Shown: positions 10,385 through 21,300, counted from the first letter of the stretch. The stretch: DNA of 64,000 nucleotides from Prionace glauca (GCA_037974335.1 CM075760.1:5763432-5827431), one strand, 5' to 3'. Translations and numbers: made by a program. The notes: generated from the sequence alone by a model not told the origin.

Positions 10385-11090
10385 GCAGGGATGAAGGTGT
10401 CTTTACATAGATGGGTCACTGGGTGGCGCAGTGGCTCTTTCACTGAACAGCCTTCAGTTCAACCACATTCCACACATGACAGCGGGAACATGCCTGTCTG
10501 GGAAAGGGGGCAGCCCTATAATAGGGAAAATGGAGCACAGTGGTTGGGTTTTTGAGAGCGGAATTAAGCCAAGGCAGAGGCAGTTATTTTTTTATTTAAA
10601 ATTTATTTAAAAATTCAGACAATTTTTTTTAAGTTAGAAAAGTGAACATAACGATCGAGCTTCACATTGAGAACAGAACAAATGCACAGGGAATACGTCA
10701 ATATTTGTACATCTGTTACATACACCACAAAGAGAATACAGACCTTAATAGAAAGATGAATTAACAGATGTGAATAAGGAATGAGAAAAGTTTCTTATGT
10801 ATACATGAAATTTAAACTACAGGAAAACTATTAACGACAGTTGCATTGTAACAAAAAAAAAGTCTCGTATTTTTCACACTGGAAACTGATATAACGTCTA
10901 CGATTGTCTCAGTTACAGATTCAGAATGATAAAATGAGAGAATCGAATAACCGAGAGCAGATATTGCATTTGAGTCACAGAGAGATCTTGATAATCAGCC
11001 CAGAGTCAAAAAAATTAACCCATCACTTGATCTGTAAAATAAAGACACAACAATGAAGCAGATGCTCCAGATGTTGGGGCATTAATATTG
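10385..11090 (-). pseudogene. Relic of an IgM 3' end (membrane 3' UTR and last exon)
   Basis: Aligns along its length with 52,085-52,830, the 3' UTR and final membrane exon of the IgM gene: shared landmarks are 'gggtggcgcagtgg', 'acatgcctgtctggg', 'gaattaagccaaggcagag', a TTTATT (AATAAA on the minus strand) at 10,591-10,596 matching 52,331-52,336, and 'atcttgataatcagc'. No M1 or CH exon follows; beyond about 11,100 the sequence becomes inverted block E. This is what is left of a second Ig cluster in the window. Confidence 0.8.
11023..11031 (-). pseudogene. Orphan IgM M2 exon (Ile-Lys-stop)
   Basis: The reverse complement reads TTTTACAG then ATC AAG TGA, an intact acceptor and the same Ile-Lys-stop tail as the live M2 exon at 52,799-52,807, with only a silent A-to-G change. 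There is no M1 exon upstream for it to join within the window. Confidence 0.75.
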
Positions 11091-11250
11091 GAGTTTTTAT
11101 TCATGGAATGTTGTCATTGGCTGAACACACCATGGTTGAATAAGAATCTGTCATTTTGCAGGAGAAAGCTATTTCTGTGAAAGTGGCCTGGTGTGAAAAC
11201 TAAAGTAACAAATACAGCGCGGATAAAGTAAATTCTAAAACATGCTGTTG

Positions 11251-11300
11251 GGTAAGCTGGTGATTAGAGTTTGTATTTTTCGCTGCTGTTTAGATTTCAG
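11251..11300 (+). pseudogene. tRNA-like fossil, mirror of 9,208-9,252
   Basis: 'aagctggtgattagagtttg' corresponds to the fossil D-arm at 9,208-9,252 inside the inverted copy of block E (11,110-11,600). No foldable tRNA remains. Confidence 0.3.
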
Positions 11301-12142
11301 GTCTGAAATTGAAGATTTATTGCTCTCATCAAAACTCTGAAAACAAATGTGAGATATTGCCTGGATGAACATATAAAACATAATTTTGCCTCGAGTCCTG
11401 GAGTGCAGACACTGAGCAAATTCAACTGGAGGTTCTCTTGTCATTTCTGGCAGGAAATTGGGAAGAGACGAGCTTAAGGACAGTTTAAATGATGTCGGTC
11501 CTTTACAGCATGTTACTGTGTGCAGCTCATTGTGTTTCTGAAGTGAGATGATTTCTGTTTGTTACTCAGTTCAGACAGGAATGCGCACAGTGAGAATTAT
11601 CCACTGTCACAATCTCCTTCCAACATTGAGCACGGAGTTAAGCTTTGAAGTGTTTGATGTTTTGCTACAGTAATTCAGGGTTTTGTTGCGACCACATTTG
11701 GAATAGTGTGTATAGTTTGGAGTTCCAGGAGCCCACTACTCTCTGTGCAAAAATCTGCCATGTCCACCTCCTTTAAACCTTGCCCCTCGCACCTTAAAGC
11801 ATGCCTTCATCGGCCGGGGCATTTTGTTCCTGAACATTATCTGAATCTCGATGTTACACCCATAGTATCTTCGCTCTGGCCTCAGCCTCAAATGCTTTGT
11901 GTCAAATTAGAAATGATAAATTGTTTGATGCATTGCCAGGAAAGAAACTTCCCTATTTTGACACCTGCACATATCAGCAAGTCATCCAGTCTACAAGACA
12001 ATTTAATAGGTTTAGGTGCAGACTAACATAGTTAATCACCATCTGAAACATGCTAGGGTGAGGGAAGTCTGTATGATTTCGGTTTGGTGCTGAATACTAT
12101 CAGAATCTCGATGTTACAGTCATATTATCTTTGCTCTGACCT

Positions 12143-13233
12143 TATCAAATAGGAGGCAGAGAGTGGGGGTCAATGGGTGCTATTCGGATTGGCGGTTGGT
12201 GACTAGTGGGGTGCCCCAGAGGTCGGTGCTGGGGCCTCAGTTATTTACCATTTATATAGATGATCTGGAGGAGGGAACCGAGTGCAGGGTGTCGAAATTT
12301 GCTGATGACACCAAGATTGGGGGAAAGGCAAATTTGTGCGGAGGGTGTGGAGAGTCTGCAGAAGGATCTAGATAGGCTGGGCGAATGGGCCAGGAAATGG
12401 CAAATGGAATTTAATGTTGGCAAGTGTGAGGTGGTCCACTTTGGTAGGAGGAATGGTAGGAAGGACTCTTACTTACGTGGCGAAAAACTGCAGCAGGCGA
12501 CGGTGCAGAGGGACCTCGGGGTCCTTGTGAATGAGTCGCAAAAACCCAGCTTGCAGGTGCAGCAGGTGGTCAGGAAGGCGAATGGGATGCTGGCCTTCAT
12601 AGCGAGGGGGATTGAATATAAAAGTAGGGAGGTCTTACTGCAGCTGTATAGGGCATTGGTGAGGCCGCAGCTGGAGTACTGTGTGCAGTTTTTGGCGCCG
12701 CACCTGCGCAAGGATATTTTGGCCCTGGAGGGAGTGCAGAGGAGGTTTACTAGGCTGATACCAGAGTTGAGGGGATTGAGCTATGAGGAGAGGCTGAATA
12801 AACTAGGCTTGTACTCGTTAGAGTTTAGAAGAATGAGGGGAGATCTCATTGAGACGTATAAGATGATGAATGGGATGGATAGGATAGAGGTGGAGAGACT
12901 CTTCCCGCTCAAAAAAGACAGTAGGACTAGGGGGCATAGCCTCAAGATAAAGGGGAGGCGGTTTAGAACAGAGTTGAGGAGGAACTTCTTCACTCAAAGG
13001 GTGGTGCATCTCTGGAATTCTCTGCCCGTTGAAGTGGTGGAGGCTGCCTCGCTAAATATTTTTAAGAAGCGGGTTGATAGGTTTTTAATAAGAGAAGGGA
13101 TTAATGGTTATGGGGAGAGGGCGGGAAGGTGGAACTGAGCCACGACAGATCAGCCATGAACTTATTGAATGGCGGGGCAGGCTCGAAGGGCTAGGTGGCC
13201 TACTCCTGCTCCTATTTCTTATGTTCTTATGTT
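12143..13233 (+). mobile_element. CR1-clade LINE, 3' fragment
   Basis: 5'-truncated CR1 with the 3' part of the reverse transcriptase: [27 protein letters not shown] with both catalytic Asp, then (shifted by one frame at about 12,335) the thumb/C-terminal part RRFTRLIPELRGLSYEERL to DRFLIREGINGYGERAGRWN. The 3' end is the short repeat (TTCTTATG)n. The inverted arm at about 28,895 shows the empty site ('ctctgacct|cagcttgaaatg'), so it inserted after block B duplicated. Confidence 0.9.
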
Positions 13234-13560
13234 CAGCTTGAAATGCTTTCTTCAAAATCAGAAATGCTGAATTTTATGAAAAATTTCACAAAATAGTGTA
13301 AATTCTCAAATACATGTTGAATTTTGTCCAAAATGTATGAGGTTAGCATTTATTTAACATCCTAATCTTATTAAATGATTTTTTTCGAAAAAAATAACTT
13401 AAAATAGTCGGTTGCTGTTCTTTAGCAATCTCCTAGCATTACTTTCTCCAGAGAAGCTGAAAATATGCTCGCCAGCATTTGTCTGAATAAGTATAAAGCT
13501 ATTAAATACCTTTTTCATCGAAAGTAATAAGGAATTTGTGAACACCTTTTAAAAATTTGC

Positions 13561-13623
13561 ACCGAGCTAACCAGGAACCTTCTGATCCGTAGTCAGACGC
13601 GTTATCTATTGCATCACTGACCC
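13561..13623 (-). pseudogene. Truncated tRNA-Arg (ACG)
   Basis: The reverse complement starts GGGTCAGTGATGCAATAG and has a good anticodon arm (CTGACTACGGATCAG, ACG), but the T-arm runs into GGTTCCTGGTTAGCTCGGT with no 3' T-stem. The copy in the other arm (28,501-28,560) is truncated at the same place. Confidence 0.75.
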
Positions 13624-13892
13624 ACATGGGAAAGTGGGATAGTTGTTACATATTAGCTCGACGTTTCGAAAGTTTCAGGCAGAAACATTGTCAAAAAGTT
13701 TGTGTACACTTGTGAGGAAAAGGCCCATTATTGAGATTGTCTTCATTCATTTCCTATCATCCCTAATCGCCCTTGCATTGAGGAACAGCAGTTGAACGGG
13801 CTGGCTGATTCTCCTCTCGATGAGGACTTGGTGATAAATTTAAATGAAACGCCCTTCGGCCAATCCATCATCTGTATTTGCAAATTAAAACA

Positions 13893-13964
13893 AGGTTCTG
13901 CCGAGATTTGAACTCGGATCGCTGGATTCAGAGTCCAGAGTGCTCACCATTACACCACAGAACC
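13893..13964 (-). tRNA. tRNA-Gln (CTG)
   Basis: 72 bases; acceptor GGTTCTG/CAGAACC, discriminator T, anticodon loop CTCTGAA (CTG), T-arm GAGTTCAAATCTC. By eye it is identical in every base to its inverted partner at 28,160-28,231. Confidence 0.95.
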
Positions 13965-14360
13965 CAACACGTGCGCACAGCCTGAAAATCCTGGATCAAT
14001 ACTTGTGCCAATTTGAACAGCAGGGAGAAATATCAGTCCCTTTGCACAATTATTCACATTTATATTTCCCTTGCTGGTTCCTCCTGTAAAAGCGAGTAGG
14101 CTACTTTCCACTGCATTAAATTTCACTGTAACTGACCACATTCAAACACCAATGTTTGTATCGAACTGACATAAACCTTACTGCAGTAAATCCACTGAAC
14201 AACATCAGCTTATCATTGCTCTGCTTTCATCACACTGGAAGCCAATGTGAAAATATAAACAATTTCAAATCTTAACAGACAGGAAGGAGTGTGTGAGTGC
14301 GGACAATTGGCGCTGTGCACATTACTGTAACCAGTATCTGGGAGAATCAGGCAGATGGGA

Positions 14361-14424
14361 TCCTGGGGGTCTCGTGGTTAGGATTCAGCGCTTTCAGATG
14401 TCGCAGACTGGCCTCGAGAAATGA
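14361..14424 (+). pseudogene. tRNA-Glu fossil
   Basis: 'tcctgggggtctcgtggttaggattcagcg' is a decayed Glu tRNA 5' half, followed by a broken anticodon arm and no T-arm. The same fossil, with the same damage, is mirrored at 27,711-27,764, so it decayed before block B duplicated. Confidence 0.65.
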
Positions 14425-15027
14425 AGATTTAATGCATTTTTTTAGCGTAAGAGTAAAAAGCTTTGGGGTTTTCCTTTATGCGACTTGCCAAGGACTTCTC
14501 GTGCCCCCTCCTAGCTCTCCTAAGCCCTATTTTTTTTAACTCATTCCGACCTAACTTGTAACCCTATATAGGTGTTATCAAATGTAGAAAGTGGAAGTTT
14601 GTCCTGGTGTCGCATTGGGTACCAGCTTTGAAGAAATGTAGCAACTTAAAGCTTTTGCAGAATGGCATGATGCGTATTGTAGTGATATGGGGTGAGTGGA
14701 AGAGACAGTGTGAAAATGATTTGAATGCGTTTTAAGCGTGTTTAGACTGATATGGTGAAAGCAGAGGCAGATTTGGGAGAATGAGGCTGTGTGAGAGGGG
14801 GATTGTTGCAGAGTTTTTGTGTTTTGGAGGAAGGGTGAAAGTTTGAGATGCGGTTGTGAATGAAAGGAAGGTGTTGAACAGCATGAAAGGCTTGTGCGAT
14901 GTTGCGTGTGAGATTTGAGTGAGAGCATTTGTGGGCATTTGGGGAACGAAAGGACAAAGTAAGGAAATTACAATGCTGTTGAGTGTGAAGGAAGAGAGAG
15001 CATGTGGGGGTAGCGCCAGTAAGAGCA

Positions 15028-15098
15028 GCATTGGTGGTTCAGTGGTAGAATTCTCGCTTCCCACGCGGGAGACCCGGGTTCGATTCCGGGCCAATGCA
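15028..15098 (+). tRNA. tRNA-Gly (CCC)
   Basis: 71 bases; acceptor GCATTGG/CCAATGC, discriminator A, anticodon loop TTCCCAC (CCC), stem CTCGC/GCGGG. The T-stem reads CCGGG...CCGGG and so has one mismatch in the middle; the inverted partner at 27,030-27,100 has a different T-stem change. Confidence 0.88.
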
Positions 15099-15519
15099 AA
15101 GCTTCTTCTTTCTCCGTTCACTCTGTATATTGAAGCGAGTCTCCTATCAGAGTTGTGGGGAAACATTAAGTCTTGGAACGAAATCCTGAGGGAAATAGAT
15201 CGCATTATTCGGAAGGAGGTGCAGTTGTGAATGGTGTTGTTGATGATTGAGTGGCAAGTGTTGGATGTTTGGGCTACGGGTAGTCAGTTCCCTTCCCTCC
15301 CGTTGAATTCCTGCCTGTGATAAGAAACATGGATTCATTTTACCTGCCCGTTCATAGGAGAAACACACTACAGCAGTGCTGCAGGATCAACGGAACTAAA
15401 GAGGCTTGTATAGAATTGTAAACAGTGCGGTCATGCTGCAGTTCTGGAACAGGTTTTCAGAAATAGAATTGTGGTCATTGACACACTAGTTTAGAATATA
15501 TTTAACTGCTGTTGTCTCA

Positions 15520-15540
15520 GTCTCTGTGGCGCAATGGGTC

Positions 15541-15576
<36 letters not shown>

Positions 15577-15593
15577 GAGACCACCCGGGGACG
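15520..15593 (+). tRNA. tRNA-Asn (GTT)
   Basis: 74 bases; acceptor GTCTCTG/CGGGGAC with two G-T pairs, D-arm GGCGCAATGGGTCAGCGC, anticodon loop CTGTTAA (GTT), T-arm GGTTCGAGACC, T-run downstream (attttt). Inverted partner 26,531-26,604. Confidence 0.93.
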
Positions 15594-15857
15594 GATTTTT
15601 GCTATTTTTCTCACTATCAGCATTCACGGGCAAACAATTGCCTGCATCAACTCATTGAAAAGTCTGGAACTCCGAGAGAGAGTTTGGCAGTGTACAAGCT
15701 GAGACATTGTATATACCTCTGATACTATGTGTGCCCTTGTATCTTTCGAGTTACCGGGATCTCTATATGTCTGCGTCTGAATCTAGTGTGCCCCTGCATC
15801 TACATGTGTCCCTGAATCTGTGTATGCCCCCCTGTATCTCTGTAGGCTCCAATACCT

Positions 15858-15907
15858 GTGTGTGTGTGTGTGTTTGTGTGTGTCTGTGTGTGTGTGTGTG
15901 TGTGTGT
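15858..15907. repeat. (TG)n microsatellite
   Basis: A run of tgtgtg with one tgttt interruption. The mirror copy at 26,280-26,304 is a shorter (CA)n run, so the tract changed length after block B duplicated. Confidence 0.9.
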
Positions 15908-16773
15908 ATCCCTGTAAATGTCTGATTCTTTGTGCCTTTTTTAAGACTAAACGGTGAAAATGTCTGACAAACGAATTGCAGAGGGCAGCAATGTTTACCC
16001 AGAAAGATTCTGAATTTGATTTACGTCTGATAACTGCATCGAATGTACAATTTGAAGTCTCACATAATCCCAACTTCAATCTCCAGACATGATCTCCCAA
16101 TGGGAAATGAAGAACACGAGTTATCTGCGGTGCCTGGTTATAAAAAGGGCGAATACGCCAGCCGAGATCCTTCTATAAACTCCAATCTCGGACAATATCG
16201 TTCAATATTCATATTTCAGCAACCGGTTCGCAGACTCACAAGCACTAGCGCCTGCAGTCGCTGTTGACCGCCAGCAGATGGTGGTGTTGTATCATTTTAA
16301 TCACAAGGTTAGTGCAGCAGGTTTGAGGAGATATTTGAGGAAAATTTATTTCCCTGTTTCCATGGAAAGGGAACAATCAGTAAAGCAATGGCATTAATAT
16401 CTCTGTCAGTAACATTCACAGGAAAATCTGACCGAAGGATAATGAATTTAATACTTGCATTCATATTTACCTTCCGGCTAGTGAACATGTCGATTACCAG
16501 CTAATTATTGAATAACCTTACATTTTAATGATTTAAAGATTTGTCTATTTTATCGTCCAGACATTATCAAATAATATTTCATTATAATTGGACACATGTC
16601 TCTTTTTCGCTGGATTTTCCATTCCTCGGCGCTCAGTTTTTTCCTTAGTCCGTTCAGAAATCCAGCCGAACCCTGCCTCTATAATATGTTCTGTGTATAT
16701 GTAAATATAGTTCCTTCTTATAATTTTTGACTTTAGCACAGTTCGAGACCTAACTCACTCTGATCTATAACAC

Positions 16774-17345
16774 AATTTCATCCACTTCATGAACTTTTTA
16801 GTTAACATCCATCTATTCTTCTCACTCGCTCTTTGTTCGATTCCATCTATTGGACACATTTGATAGAAAAACAATTAGTGAGAAAGTGTCTGCTTTATTA
16901 GTGATACACGGGTGTGTTCAGTAGTGCATGACATAGAGCCTAGCACAATAATGTCTGAGATGGAGCCTAATGTAACGTAAGTGAACTCTTGACAAAGTAA
17001 TAATAGTCCAGAGACGATGACTTGTAGCATTTATCATGGCATGTCTACATGTATTAATAAATGAAGCGGCATGTAATGTACTGTAAACAGTTGCAAAGTC
17101 TATTGCAATAATGATTCAAATGAGTCAAACGCAGTCTATAAAGAGACATGGCCTAGTGCATTACTGTACAAGACTGCACCAAATGTGTGATTGGAGTGAA
17201 CACTGCCATGAACAGTCATAAATGAGACAACGTTAATTGTAGCCCTTACAGAAGCAAAGCCCAGTGCATTAATAATGAAATTAAACTTCAGATTGGGTGA
17301 TCATTGGTCACAAACTGGTCTAGAATATATTTAGCTGCTGTCTCA
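16774..17345. other. Non-coding, degenerate short tandem motifs
   Basis: No gene seen. About 16,900-17,290 repeats variants of 'cctagtgcattaataatg' and 'gagacatggcc' at irregular spacing, apparently an old, eroded tandem array of about 60-70 bases per unit. Confidence 0.4.
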
Positions 17346-17419
17346 GTCTCTGTGGCGGAAATGGTCAACGCGTTCGGCTATTAACCGAAAGGTTGGTGGT
17401 TCGAGACCACCAAGGGACG
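17346..17419 (+). tRNA. tRNA-Asn with ATT anticodon
   Basis: Very like 15,520-15,593, but the anticodon loop reads CTATTAA (ATT, still Asn), the D-loop is altered (GGCGGAAATGGTC) and the innermost acceptor pair is G opposite A. The T-arm is intact. It may be a weak gene or early pseudogene. Confidence 0.75.
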
Positions 17420-17699
17420 GAATTTTATTATTTCCTCACCATCAGCATTCACGTTTAAACAGTTGCCTGTTGGCAATGGGTCCGTGGGTGCCAATAAAAA
17501 ATAGCTGTGAATTGTTCCCGGCTGTACTGTTATCTGGTATTACCAACATTATTTAATGACGATTGACTTCAAACATATTACATATAACATTATATACATA
17601 TACACATATGTCTATCTGTACACCATTACATATATATATATCATTATATATCTAAATGCTTCCATTATACTTTTAAACATATAAAAAAATTGAAAAATG

Positions 17700-17930
17700 A
17701 ACTTGTGGCTGAGTATTTGTTCTAATTCCATATTCCTGCTTCCATTCATTCCTGGAATGATCATAAATCTGTCTAACCCAAACTGAAATGTGTTCAATGA
17801 TGGAGCATCAGAACCCTCTGGAGTAGAGAATTCCCAAGATTCACCAACCTTTGAGTGAAACAATTTCTCCTCATCTCAGTCCTAAATCATCAACGCCTTA
17901 TCCTGAGATTGTGTCCCTGTGTAGAAATAA
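17700..17930 (-). mobile_element. LINE 3' relic
   Basis: 'ctaattccatattcctgcttcc' through 'ttcaccaacctttgagtgaaac' is the reverse complement of a diverged CR1-type 3' end (compare 'gccaccctttgagtgaagaag' at 29,953). No open frame is left. Confidence 0.55.
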
Positions 17931-17982
17931 AACAAAATTCAGGTGGCTCATGGATAAATTAATATTTGAAAATTAGCAAGCT

Positions 17983-18054
17983 TCCCTGGTGGTCTCGTGG
18001 TTAGGATTCGACGCTCTCACCGCCGCGGCCCGGGTTCGATTCCCGGTCAGGGAA
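17983..18054 (+). tRNA. tRNA-Glu (CTC)
   Basis: 72 bases, loop CTCTCAC. One mismatch (A opposite C) in the middle of the anticodon stem (CGACG/CGCCG); the rest is as in 24,308-24,379. It heads the first of two direct repeats carrying Glu then Val tRNAs (about 17,925-18,812 and 19,740-20,660). Confidence 0.88.
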
Positions 18055-18474
18055 TGTAGATTTATTGTTGTACAACAATCCTGTGTTACTTCCCGGTCTG
18101 CACCAGTTCTGTCGGAATCAGGATCAGGGAGATTTCCTTTTCAGTATCTGAATTGGAAATGTCACATTTCAAGAACAAAGAAAAAAGGGAGCGACAGGTT
18201 ACAAAGCGCTGATGATATAAATGCTGAGATTATTCGAAGAAAGATGAAAATGATGCATTAATGAATGGGTAGAAATCATTGATCCCTTAGATATTTGCGA
18301 GACGAACGCTTTTAAATGTTGATGTTGGGGATAAGTTGTACAATCAGATTGAAAGTAACGGTTATCTTCCTAAATTCAGTGACATGGGCTCTCAGGCTAA
18401 CCATCGGAACCTGCAGCAACAGAGCGCAGTTGAACATTGCAGACAGGCAGATTTGCTGCATTAGTTTTACAGTT

Positions 18475-18547
18475 GTTTCTGTAGTGTAGTGGTTATCACA
18501 TTCGCTTCACACGCGAAAGGTCCCCGGTTCGAAACCGGGCAGAAACA
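18475..18547 (+). tRNA. tRNA-Val (CAC)
   Basis: 73 bases; acceptor GTTTCTG/CAGAAAC fully paired, discriminator A, anticodon loop TTCACAC (CAC), T-arm CCGGTTCGAAACCGG. Its repeat at 20,311-20,383 is degenerate. Confidence 0.94.
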
Positions 18548-18971
18548 ATCATTAATCTTGCTTCTGTCGGGGAAGGGAATTTATTTGGTTTCAGTTTGTT
18601 GCTGCACATTATCCGAACCTCGATGTTAAAAACATGTTATCATTTCTCTGATTTCATCCTCAAATACTTTCTGTGAAATAAGGTGCACTGACGGGGAAGT
18701 TCGATTTTGACACCGAGCATTTATTCGCATCTCGTTCAGTCTCCAACAGAATTTAATGGGTTTATAGGGGCGCAGACGAATATGGTTATTCACCATCAGA
18801 AATTTCTGATAGTAGTGTCTGCTCAAACAGACAGATACAAGTAATACTGTAAGTGAACTGGAGGAAAAGGCGCACATTTCACAGAAGAATCACATGACGA
18901 AAACGACATTGCGCACACTGCTGCATTCAATCTTACAACAGCAGGAAGGATCAAAATTTCAATCCATTTCA

Positions 18972-19038
18972 CTCGCGTTGGGATTCGAACCCACACCTCC
19001 ACGGAGATTGGAGCCTTAGACCGCTCGGCCATACAACC
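18972..19038 (-). pseudogene. tRNA-Leu lacking the anticodon arm
   Basis: The reverse complement reads GGCCGAGCGGTCTAAGGC followed directly by TCCAATCTCCGTGGAGG. Compared with 8,728-8,809 the bases between two TAAGGC motifs, including the anticodon, are gone: a deletion between short direct repeats. The T-arm is intact but the acceptor is not. Confidence 0.85.
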
Positions 19039-19650
19039 ACATTGACATATGTCACAATCATATTATTTAATGGAAATGTTACTGAAATTCGTTTAAAGAA
19101 ATGGAGTTGGGAAAGGCCATCGGGAGGATTGAGCCTGATCCTTCTCTGAATCAGGTCAGCCTGAACTGTGTAACAAACAGAAATCATCTCACTTTAGAAA
19201 CACAATGAGCTGCACTGAAGGTTCACCATCATTTAAACTGTCCTTAAGCTCGTCGTTTCTTAATTTCCTGTTGCTCTGTTTTTTGAAGGGAAGTAGCGGG
19301 GGGTGGAGATGGCCTTCGCGTGATATTCGTCTCCATTGAGTATAGACTGAAGGCTCTGAAGAAGATGTCACAGCTTCTGAACTCTGGGCACTTACTGGGG
19401 GTGGGAGAACATTCTAACTGCCGGGTCCCGGAGTAACAAGGTAACACTGAGCTGGTGATGGCGGAACCCGGGTGTTCCAATGGTGCAACGCCATCGTTTT
19501 CACCACCATGGGCTCGATGACAGGTGTCAAGTGTGGAAATAAGCAGAGTATGTTTTTATAATGAGAAACCTGCCTATTGTGTGACGGAAGAGAAGGAAGA
19601 GAAAGGCTAAAATGAGGATGATCCGCTGATTGGGAAAGTCACTGTCAGTT

Positions 19651-19705
19651 TCCCTGTTGGATCAGTGGTTTGGATTCTGCACTGTGGCCACAAGTTTATA
19701 TCACT
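19651..19705 (+). pseudogene. tRNA-Glu fossil
   Basis: 'tccctgttggatcagtggtt' plus 'tggattctgcactg' echo a Glu tRNA 5' half. No T-arm or 3' acceptor remains. Confidence 0.45.
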
Positions 19706-19829
19706 TGTGTGTGATATAAGCATGGCAATGTGACGGAGAAATTTGTATTTGGTGAATAAAAAGACAGAAACAAAACAAAAGGCAGGTGGTTCATGGATAA
19801 ATTAATATTTTATAAAGCGTTTACCAGCT

Positions 19830-19901
19830 TCCCTGGTGGTCTAGTGGTTAGGATTCGGCGCTTTCACCGCCGCGGCCCGGGTTCGATTCCCGGTCAGGGA
19901 A
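19830..19901 (+). tRNA. tRNA-Glu (TTC)
   Basis: 72 bases, every stem intact; the anticodon loop CTTTCAC gives TTC, reading GAA/GAG. The only TTC Glu gene in the cluster; it differs from the CTC Glu gene at 24,308 at the wobble base. Confidence 0.95.
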
Positions 19902-20310
19902 TGTAGATTTATTGCTGTGCAACAATCCTGTGTTACTTCCCGGTCTGCACCAGTTCTGTCGGAATCAGAATCAGGGAGATTTCCTCTTCAGTCCCTGAAT
20001 TGGAAATGTCAGATTTGAAGAACAAAGAAATAAGGGGAGCAACAGGATACAAAATGCGGATGATTATTGGAAGAAAGATGAAAATGATGTGTTAATGAAT
20101 GGGCAGAAATCATTGCTCCCTTAGATATTTGCTGGACGAACGCTTTTAAATGTTGATGTTGGGGATAAGATGTACAATCAGATTGAAAGTAACGGTTATC
20201 TTCCTGAATTCAGTGACATGGGCTCTCAGTCTAACCATCGGAACCTGCAGCAACACAGCGCAGTTGAACATTGAAGACAGGCAGGTTTGCTCTACCGTGT
20301 GTTTCCAGCT

Positions 20311-20383
20311 ATTTCTGTAGTGTAGTGGTTATCACAGTCGCCTCACACGCGCATGGTCCCCGGATCAAATCCGGGCAGGACCT
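20311..20383 (+). pseudogene. Degenerate tRNA-Val (CAC)
   Basis: Starts ATTTCTG and ends CAGGACC, so the acceptor is mispaired; anticodon stem GTCGC/GCGCA is damaged; the T-loop reads GGATCAAATCC instead of GGTTCGAAACC, losing the B-box core. Copy of 18,475-18,547. Confidence 0.8.
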
Positions 20384-20834
20384 TTGATTAAGCTTTCTCA
20401 TGTCGGGGAAGGGAAAATTGTTTGATTTCAGTTTGTTGCTTAACATTATCTGAACCTCGGTGTTAAAGACATGTTATCACTGCTCTGATCTCACCCTCAA
20501 ATGTTTTCTATGAAATAAAGTGCACTGAGGGGAAAGTTCGATTTTGACACCGAGCATTTATTCGCATCTCGTTCAGTCCCCAACAGAATTTAATGGGTTT
20601 CTAGGTGCAGACTTATATGGTTATTCACCATCTGAAATATCTGATAGTAGTGTGAGCTCAAAAAGACCGAAACTAGTGATACTGGAAGTGTTTGCAGTCT
20701 CGATGTTGTGCTACTTGTTATAATTCACACTCAGTTATTGGTTTGAAAAGAATCATAGTGAACTCGGAAACTTAACTCCAGATTTGTTTTAAGCCCTGCT
20801 GAGAACTTCCAGTCCTTCCTGTTTTTATTCTAAC

Positions 20835-21300
20835 AGGAATCATAGGAGGAGGAGCAGGCCACTAAGTCCATCCAGATTTCCACCATTCAATACCATCATG
20901 GCTGATCTTGGGATACAACTTAGTTTTTCCACCAGCTCCCCAGATCCCTGAATTCTCTAAGAGATCAGAAACCTGTTTATCCCAACCTTAAATGTGCTCG
21001 ATTATGGGGCATACATAACTGTCAGGTGCAGAAAATATCAAAGATTCTTGCCCTTTGAGTGAAGTAATTTCTCCTTATCTTAGCCCTAAATGACCAGCCG
21101 GTGATCTGTGCAGCAGGGGGTTAGATTCCCGACCAGCAGAGAGAAAGAAAATCTCTCAGCCTCCATCCTATCAAACCGAATCAGCACTGTGTAAGTTTAA
21201 ATAGATCACCGCTTATTCTTCTAAACTCCAGAGAATTTCATCACAGGACAACTCACTGACCCCAGGGAGCAATCTGGTGAACCTTCTCTTTACCGTATCT
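20835..21300 (-). mobile_element. LINE 3' relic, minus strand
   Basis: 'ggaggagcaggccactaagtcc', 'accatcatggctgatctt' and 'ccctttgagtgaagtaattt' mark the reverse complement of a CR1-type 3' end, diverged, with no open frame. A short T-arm-like stretch (gggttagattcccgaccag, about 21,118) interrupts it. Confidence 0.6.

Larger units (their letters stand above)
11727..16773. repeat. Inverted block B, left arm
   Basis: The reverse complement matches 25,445-29,305 nearly throughout. It carries tRNA genes Gln, Gly and Asn, a truncated Arg and a Glu fossil, all mirrored in the other arm. A 1.09 kb CR1 (12,143-13,233) is present only here. Two antisense ORFs (14,578-14,928 and 14,732-15,205) recur in the other arm but are low-complexity and overlap in different frames, so I do not call them genes. 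Confidence 0.88.
17925..18812. repeat. Direct repeat C, unit 1 (Glu-Val tRNA pair)
   Basis: Matches 19,740-20,660 in the same orientation: 'catggataaattaatattt', Glu tRNA, 'tgtagatttattg', 'ttaaatgttgatgttggggat', Val tRNA, 'cgagcatttattcgcatctcg'. Unit 1 keeps the better Val gene, unit 2 the better Glu gene. Confidence 0.9.
19740..20660. repeat. Direct repeat C, unit 2
   Basis: Second copy of the Glu-Val unit (see 17,925-18,812), containing tRNA-Glu (TTC) and a degenerate Val tRNA. No gene between the tRNAs. Confidence 0.9.

Noticed and set aside
14578-15205. Antisense ORFs of 116 and 157 codons, of which a 116-codon ORF is also open at 27,200-27,550
   Set aside because: The arms are recent duplicates, so shared openness is expected. 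Two frames are open over the same bases and the products are low-complexity Ser/His/Thr; the longer one overlaps the Gly tRNA.
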